A stretch of DNA of 64,000 bases from Bacillus sp. RAR_GA_16 (GTDB taxonomy: Bacteria; Bacillota; Bacilli; Bacillales; Guptibacillaceae): NCBI RefSeq assembly GCF_020165985.1, contig NZ_JAIUKZ010000009.1:1-64000 (forward strand). The letters are read 5' to 3'. The position numbers and the translations under genes were made by a program. This document shows, one piece after another, positions 59,943 through 64,000 of this stretch. The notes beneath the pieces were generated by a model, which was not told the DNA's origin, did not search any database, and saw nothing but the letters and a program-made list of their open reading frames with translations. The first letter of the stretch is position 1. Each line of letters starts with the position of its first letter.

Positions 59943-61208
59943 ATGGCGGTTCATACGGTGGTGAGTGGGGATAATCTCTGGCGAATTTCATTGGCCTATA
60001 GTGTGCCAATTTCTACAATAAAGACAGTAAACGGACTTGTGTCTGATCGGCTTGTTCCGGGATTAAACCTGTATATCCCGGATCAGGATCTACCCGAACG
60101 ATTTTATCAGCTTAAACAGGGCGACACATTTTGGAATCTCTCTCAACAATATAAAACTTCGGTTCAAGCGATTGTCGCTGCTAATCCGACATTAAATCCC
60201 ACTGCTCTCCCAGTCGGTGCACGAGTTCGCATTCCTACATTAGAAAAGTATGAAATGGAAACACTGTTCTTTTTTGATGCGATCGAGGGTTCTCCTTATG
60301 TTGAAACGTTGAACAACCTGAGCGATTCGATTACTTATTTAGCAGTATTCACATATTCTTTTACTGAAGAAGGAGAGCTAATTCCCATCAATGATGACGC
60401 CATTTTAAAACAAGCGAAAGGGCTGGACATCAAGCCTTTACTCGTTATTAGTAATTATGATGTTCAGATGTTCAGTGCTGAGTTAGCTGATATTGTGCTT
60501 CAAAATAAGGAAAGAAGAGTAACGCTCGTTCGAAATCTCGTGAAAACAGTAAAGGAAAAAGGCTACGCCGGGGTAAGTGTTGATTTTGAATTCGTCCCAC
60601 CAGAAAGAAGAAAGGATTTCACCGCATTTCTACAGGAATTAAAGAAGGGACTTGGCAATCTAACGCTTCAGCTCAATGCACATGCGAAAAGTAGCGATAT
60701 GCCAACGAATCGACTCGTAGGTTTTCTTGATTATCAAGCTGTTGGTGAAATCGTGGACATCGTTTCCATTATGACAATCGACTACGGTTATGCGATAGGA
60801 CCACCAGCTCCAATCGCGCCGGTCTGGTGGGTAGAAGAGATGTTAATGTATGCAACCGGTAAGATTAACCGCCGTAAAGTGATGATGGCCATGAGCCTTT
60901 ATGGATACGATTGGGCATTGCCTACACAAAAGCCCGCTGAAATGATACCGGTGCAAAATGCGCAAAATCGTGCCATTAGTGGTTGGCTCCCCATTCAATA
61001 CAATCAGATTGCCCAGGCCCCAACTTACAGCTATCAATTGTTAGATAAAGAGCATATTGTGTGGTTTGAGGACATTGAAAGCATGAAAGCCAAGTATAAA
61101 CAAATGCAGGCCTATAATCTGCTTGGGGCTACTTACTGGCGTTTGCGCTTTCCGTTTCCTCAAAACTGGGCATATGTGGAGAAGAATATGAAGGTCTTGA
61201 AAGGTTAA
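59943..61208 (+). CDS. LysM and GH18 protein, spore cortex-lytic SleL/YaaH type
   Basis: The start is ATG 59943 after GGGAGGAG. 421 residues without a classical signal peptide: LysM 1 (about 3-46, HTVVSGDNLWRISLAY...LYIPDQ), LysM 2 (about 54-98, YQLKQGDTFWNLSQQY...VRIPT) and a glycoside hydrolase 18 domain (about 105-421) with the active-site strand GYAGVSVDFEFVPPE and MTIDYGYAIGPPAPIAPVWWVEEML. SleL/YaaH proteins are N-acetylglucosaminidases of the spore coat that digest cortex muropeptides at germination. The order and motif fit well. Its stop codon lies in a conserved 20-base palindrome. Confidence 0.9.
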   Translation: MAVHTVVSGDNLWRISLAYSVPISTIKTVNGLVSDRLVPGLNLYIPDQDLPERFYQLKQGDTFWNLSQQYKTSVQAIVAANPTLNPTALPVGARVRIPTLEKYEMETLFFFDAIEGSPYVETLNNLSDSITYLAVFTYSFTEEGELIPINDDAILKQAKGLDIKPLLVISNYDVQMFSAELADIVLQNKERRVTLVRNLVKTVKEKGYAGVSVDFEFVPPERRKDFTAFLQELKKGLGNLTLQLNAHAKSSDMPTNRLVGFLDYQAVGEIVDIVSIMTIDYGYAIGPPAPIAPVWWVEEMLMYATGKINRRKVMMAMSLYGYDWALPTQKPAEMIPVQNAQNRAISGWLPIQYNQIAQAPTYSYQLLDKEHIVWFEDIESMKAKYKQMQAYNLLGATYWRLRFPFPQNWAYVEKNMKVLKG

Positions 61209-61224
61209 ACAAACGTTTGATTAA
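61205..61224. repeat. 20-base palindrome, copy 2
   Basis: TTAAACAAACGTTTGATTAA, identical to the copy at 16465, overlapping the stop codon of the LysM-GH18 gene. Confidence 0.75.
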
Positions 61225-61236
61225 TGATCCTATCGG

Positions 61237-61280
61237 AAGAATCGCAAAAAGCATCGTCGCTTTCTGTGATTCTTTTTTGT
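61237..61280 (+). terminator. Intrinsic terminator
   Basis: AAGAATCGCA (61237-61246) pairs with TGTGATTCTT (61265-61274) with one G-U pair, followed by TTTTGT. Confidence 0.75.
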
Positions 61281-61348
61281 GTTATAGTTTTGAAGCTAAA
61301 CCATTTTACGGTAAAATTCGTTGTTTTTTGATTAAAATGGTCACTTTT

Positions 61349-61377
61349 TGAACCGATTATTAAAAGTAGGTCGTCTA
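61349..61377 (+). promoter_or_regulatory. ECF-type promoter of the sigma factor operon
   Basis: TGAACC (61349-61354), 17 bases, then CGTCTA (61372-61377), the form of SigW/SigM/SigX promoters (TGAAAC-N16/17-CGTC). It lies 30 bases before the sigma gene, so autoregulation is likely. Confidence 0.7.
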
Positions 61378-61406
61378 TCATACAGGGAAATTCAGGGGGG
61401 AGCTCG

Positions 61407-61934
61407 TTGGGGGAGAAAAAAAGAGAGAATGAGTTTGAGAGAAATGAATTACTCAAGGAGTTGATCGATGATTTTGCAGAACCGATCAAGCGCCTTGCTT
61501 TTACGTATGTGAAAAATTGGGCGGTGGCTGATGACATTACGCAGGAAGTGTTTATTTCTTGCTTTAAAAACATCGACCATTTTAGGGGAGACAGCAGCTA
61601 TAAAACGTGGCTATTTAAAATTACCGTCAATCGCTGCAAAGATTATTTGAAGAGTAAGTGGTTCAGATCAATGATTCCTTTTCGTGGGGACGAAAAGGTG
61701 GAAGTGGGCACGGGACTTGATGAAATTCTCGTTCGAAAAAGTGAAGGGGAAGAGATTTCCCAAAAGGTGCTTTCGCTGTCGGTGAAATATCGAGAAGTGA
61801 TCATTTTATTTTATTATGAAGATTTGAGTCTTCAAGAAATAGAAGAGTTAACAGGGATTAAAACAGAGACGATTAAAACGAGATTAAGGCGTGCTAAATT
61901 GCAACTTCGTGAGCTTTATAAGGAGGTTGAGTAG
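61407..61934 (+). CDS. ECF RNA polymerase sigma factor
   Basis: 175 residues, TTG start after GGGGGGAGCTCG. Region 2 (about 15-85) contains RLAFTYVKNWAVADDITQEVFISCFKNIDHFRGDSSYKTWLFKITVNRCKDYLKSK. Region 4 (about 115-170) contains LSVKYREVIILFYYEDLSLQEIEELTGIKTETIKTRLRRAKLQL. This is a standard ECF sigma-70 factor. The next gene starts right at its stop codon and encodes a one-helix membrane protein, the expected anti-sigma. The ECF-like promoter upstream suggests it activates itself when released. Confidence 0.93.
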   Translation: MGEKKRENEFERNELLKELIDDFAEPIKRLAFTYVKNWAVADDITQEVFISCFKNIDHFRGDSSYKTWLFKITVNRCKDYLKSKWFRSMIPFRGDEKVEVGTGLDEILVRKSEGEEISQKVLSLSVKYREVIILFYYEDLSLQEIEELTGIKTETIKTRLRRAKLQLRELYKEVE

Positions 61935-62636
61935 ATGGAGGACAAGCTGAAGAATCTTCGTAGGGATATGGATGAGACGGTTTTGAAGAAGGGCGAGGTG
62001 AGTGAAGGGGAGAAGGAGCGGATTTATTATCGGGTGATGCACAAAAATAATTCAAAGCGTGCTCCAAAAAGATTCTTTCCTGTCCTTACTACAACTCTAT
62101 GTATGATAGTAGTGTGGGTTTTAAGTTCGCCCTATATATATGACTATTATTATTTAAGTCAGGAAGAAACCGAGAAAATAATGGGGGATATTGAGGGAAA
62201 AAAGCTTGATCAAAAAATGCCTAAGGGTGATTCGGAAATTAATGAGGAGATTATGTATAAGGAAACAGAACATTTCTCTAAAGAAATAGTTATCCCTCCT
62301 GAAAATGAGTTTATGGCTGATATATATCATATGACGAATCAAAAAGTTTTTGTTGAAAGTGATGATTTTATTGAAATGCCCACTGAGTATATAGTAGTAA
62401 CAGATGAAAGTATAAAAACCATGTTAATGATTCTTGATAAAGCGAAACAAGAAAATCAATATCAAAACTATGAATTTTATTATAATACTTTAACCGAATG
62501 GGAAAAAGGTAACTTTGAAAATGCAGTGGACGTTCACAATCAAATTAGAGAGTTCAATCGAAGGTCGGGAAATAAAGCAACGCGATTATTAACTAAGGAA
62601 GAAGAGAAAAAATATATAGAAATACACTCCAATTAA
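61935..62636 (+). CDS. Anti-sigma factor with extracellular DUF6241-like domain
   Basis: 233 residues, start abutting the sigma gene stop. A cytoplasmic N-terminus (about 1-47) is followed by one membrane helix at about 48-68 and an extracellular part whose last ~110 residues are NEFMADIYHMTNQKVF...NFENAVDVHNQIREFN...ATRLLTKEEE. That domain is repeated in the next gene's product. By position it is the anti-sigma factor, holding the ECF sigma at the membrane and sensing an envelope signal. No ZAS zinc motif (HxxxCxxC) is visible, so the sigma-binding part is atypical. Confidence 0.83.
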   Translation: MEDKLKNLRRDMDETVLKKGEVSEGEKERIYYRVMHKNNSKRAPKRFFPVLTTTLCMIVVWVLSSPYIYDYYYLSQEETEKIMGDIEGKKLDQKMPKGDSEINEEIMYKETEHFSKEIVIPPENEFMADIYHMTNQKVFVESDDFIEMPTEYIVVTDESIKTMLMILDKAKQENQYQNYEFYYNTLTEWEKGNFENAVDVHNQIREFNRRSGNKATRLLTKEEEKKYIEIHSN

Positions 62637-62681
62637 CTAAAATAATGTTTATACCAATTTAATTAAGGAGTTGTCCAAACC

Positions 62682-63209
62682 ATGCCATCGACCAAAACAC
62701 TACTTATTACAATCACATCAATCGTTGTTCTCACTTTAGGCCTTGCCTATTGGTTTATTTCGGACATCAATGCGAATTTGATAGGAGAGAATGATCCAAC
62801 AGAGACGTCAGCAGAGAGTACAGAAGAGGAGATTGATCCAGAACGCTACATTGATGACGGATCAAATTCTACAGCGAATGATGATATTCCGAGTGAGAAA
62901 CATTTTATGAACACGCTTCACGGGATGACGCATCAAAAAGTTCATGCGGATGAAAAGTGGACGCTTGTTGAAATGACAGATGCGCGTATTGACGACATGC
63001 TTGCCATTTTGGATCAAGTAGAAGATATGGGAGAATACGAACATTACGATTTATATAAGCAAGCGTTAACGAAATGGAAGAACGGAAACTTTGAAAATGC
63101 GGTCTATGTTCATAACGAGCTCTGGAACTTGAATAACGGATCAGTGGGAAAGGCGAGTCGGTTATTGTCTGCTGACGAAGAACGGGCATTTGTTAATGAG
63201 CACTACTAG
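62682..63209 (+). CDS. Membrane-anchored paralogue of the anti-sigma sensor domain
   Basis: 175 residues. A membrane helix (about 6-25) is followed by an acidic linker (35-70) and a C-terminal domain (about 75-175) homologous to the end of the anti-sigma factor: HFMNTLHGMTHQKVHA, TDARIDDMLAILDQV and WKNGNFENAVYVHNELWNLNNGSVGKASRLLSADEE. It lacks any sigma-binding part, so it could compete for the signal or act as a co-sensor. TTAAGGAGTTG precedes the ATG. Same operon, 45 bases downstream. Confidence 0.84.
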   Translation: MPSTKTLLITITSIVVLTLGLAYWFISDINANLIGENDPTETSAESTEEEIDPERYIDDGSNSTANDDIPSEKHFMNTLHGMTHQKVHADEKWTLVEMTDARIDDMLAILDQVEDMGEYEHYDLYKQALTKWKNGNFENAVYVHNELWNLNNGSVGKASRLLSADEERAFVNEHY

Positions 63210-63228
63210 TGAAAGGGTTGAGCGATAA

Positions 63229-63414
63229 ATGATGAAGTTAGAAGTTTCGGAAACGGAAAAATCCGTTTTTCTAGATGGGTTGCGATTATGGTACAACAAG
63301 CAAAATGGAGCGATCCACTTGAAAGTGCCTGGAGTAAAGGAACTTCACTACGTGAAAAAAGGTTCGGATCTATACGAGCCATTGCTTGAAGAGGTTAAGA
63401 GGGTTACAAAATGA
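63229..63414 (+). CDS. Small cytoplasmic protein at the end of the sigma operon
   Basis: 61 residues (MMKLEVSETEKSVFLDGLRLWYNKQNGAIHLKVPGVKELHYVKKGSDLYEPLLEEVKRVTK), soluble and probably beta-rich with a C-terminal helix. GAAAGGGTTGAGCG precedes the paired ATGs. It is 19 bases after the previous gene, so probably the last gene of the ECF operon. No known family. Confidence 0.65.
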   Translation: MMKLEVSETEKSVFLDGLRLWYNKQNGAIHLKVPGVKELHYVKKGSDLYEPLLEEVKRVTK

Positions 63415-63437
63415 TGATTAAAGCTGTGTTTCGGTTT

Positions 63438-63457
63438 TAAACAACCATTTGATTAAT
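63438..63457. repeat. 20-base palindrome, variant copy 3
   Basis: TTAAACAACCATTTGATTAA, two substitutions in the centre relative to the copies at 16465 and 61205. It again lies between a stop codon and a terminator. Confidence 0.6.
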
Positions 63458-63480
63458 TTCAGCCGAATCGAAAAGTAAGT

Positions 63481-63516
63481 AAACCGCTGTTCTAAAGTCA
63501 GCGGTTTATTTGTTTG
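63481..63516 (+). terminator. Terminator of the ECF operon
   Basis: TAAACCGCTG (63481-63490) pairs with CAGCGGTTTA (63500-63509), followed by TTTGTTT. Confidence 0.85.
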
Positions 63517-63585
63517 GTTAATCCTTACAACTATTTTAAAATATGAGATAATAAAAGGAATGTAAACCAAATTATGGAGGGTGGC

Positions 63586-64000
63586 TTGGGCGTGGTGATT
63601 TATGAAAAGTATTATAATAGAATCCCCCTCCCGTTATTCGTAGTAGATTTAGAGGGTACTGTGATTTACTGTAACGAAGAAGGGAAAAAGATTCTTCCTG
63701 ATGATGTTAAAGAGAGTGAGAATATTGAGCATATTTGGAGGCTTGATGATCAACCTTCTCTTCCCCATTTTATAAAAGAGCTAAGGTGTTCTTCCTTAAC
63801 AAAATCAATCGAAGTTGTTTTTACGTCGGTTTCGAATCAGGAAGCTCATTTCATTGAAATTTCATCTTTGGAAGAAGATCTTTTGTTGTTCGTTTGTGTG
63901 AAAACCTTAAGCTCAAATCACGAAGATCATATGAAGCAAGAGTTAAGCGAACTCCATTTGAAACATGATTTTTTAATTGCTGAAAACCCTGATGGCATCA
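63586..64000 (+). CDS. PAS-domain sensor protein, N-terminal part
   Basis: The frame runs off the right edge. Starts possible at TTG 63586 or GTG 63592/63595, all after GGAGGG. The readable 138 codons begin IYEKYYNRIPLPLFVVDLEGTVIYCNEEGKKIL, a PAS domain, and near the end HDFLIAENPDGI begins what looks like a second PAS domain. Such proteins usually continue into a diguanylate cyclase or histidine kinase domain, which cannot be seen here. Confidence 0.72.
   Translation, partial: MGVVIYEKYYNRIPLPLFVVDLEGTVIYCNEEGKKILPDDVKESENIEHIWRLDDQPSLPHFIKELRCSSLTKSIEVVFTSVSNQEAHFIEISSLEEDLLLFVCVKTLSSNHEDHMKQELSELHLKHDFLIAENPDGI

Overview
The window looks like a chromosome segment of a spore-forming, low-GC member of the Bacillaceae. 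The evidence is AGGAGG-type ribosome sites with many TTG/GTG starts, lipoprotein signals ending in LxAC or GC, a cre-like site, a Fur box, an ECF -35/-10 pair, and a LysM plus GH18 protein of the SleL/YaaH spore-cortex type. I see no rRNA, tRNA, CRISPR array, replication origin or prophage. Most genes are short operons separated by clear Rho-independent terminators.

Layout. 0-6 kb: two lipoproteins and three zinc-ribbon membrane proteins, two of them TcaA/YvbJ-like. 6-10 kb: a coiled-coil surface protein and a tandem pair of DUF1672-like lipoproteins. 10-14 kb: an NAD salvage cluster (Nudix regulator NrtR, nicotinamidase, nicotinate phosphoribosyltransferase, NadD-like) with a shared palindromic operator candidate. 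14-19 kb: a DUF4352-like membrane protein, a lipoprotein behind a near-consensus Fur box, a REP-associated transposase (RAYT) and an M14 peptidase. 19-24.6 kb: an accessory zone of small, duplicated and broken genes that reads like a toxin-immunity graveyard. 24.8-35 kb: a helical protein, an amidohydrolase, an Amt / GlnD-like / DEDD-exonuclease operon, a sugar MFS transporter with cre-like sites, and a DUF2207 protein. 35-42 kb: a GT2 glycosyltransferase, two more M14 peptidases, HD-GYP and EAL proteins and a PAS-LytTR regulator. 42.5-47.2 kb: a carbohydrate cluster resembling E. coli ygcW-ygcU-ygcE, with an RpiR regulator.

47.2-51 kb holds the most interesting locus. A 620-residue protein has an N-terminal lipase-like domain, a long helical C-terminal half and no signal peptide. 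It is flanked by a small helical protein and by two duplicated lipoproteins. I infer a type VII secreted lipase toxin of reversed domain order with lipoprotein immunity, comparable to what I recall of S. aureus TslA/TilA. 51-64 kb: a third DUF1672-like lipoprotein, a PIG-L deacetylase opposite a membrane acyltransferase, a CWB2-repeat surface protein, a frameshifted lipoprotein, a TM2 protein, the SleL-like protein, an ECF sigma / anti-sigma operon whose anti-sigma sensor domain is duplicated as a separate gene, and the start of a PAS sensor.

Across the first half runs a family of REP repeats (core GGGACGGTTCTC) in inverted pairs. Several pairs enclose a complete intrinsic terminator, so they behave like mobile terminators placed at gene ends. 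One copy supplies a stop codon, another encloses the 5' end of a RAYT gene, and the intact RAYT at 16.9 kb is the likely mobilising enzyme. Five probable single-base frameshifts occur in four genes, which are either pseudogenes or sequencing errors.
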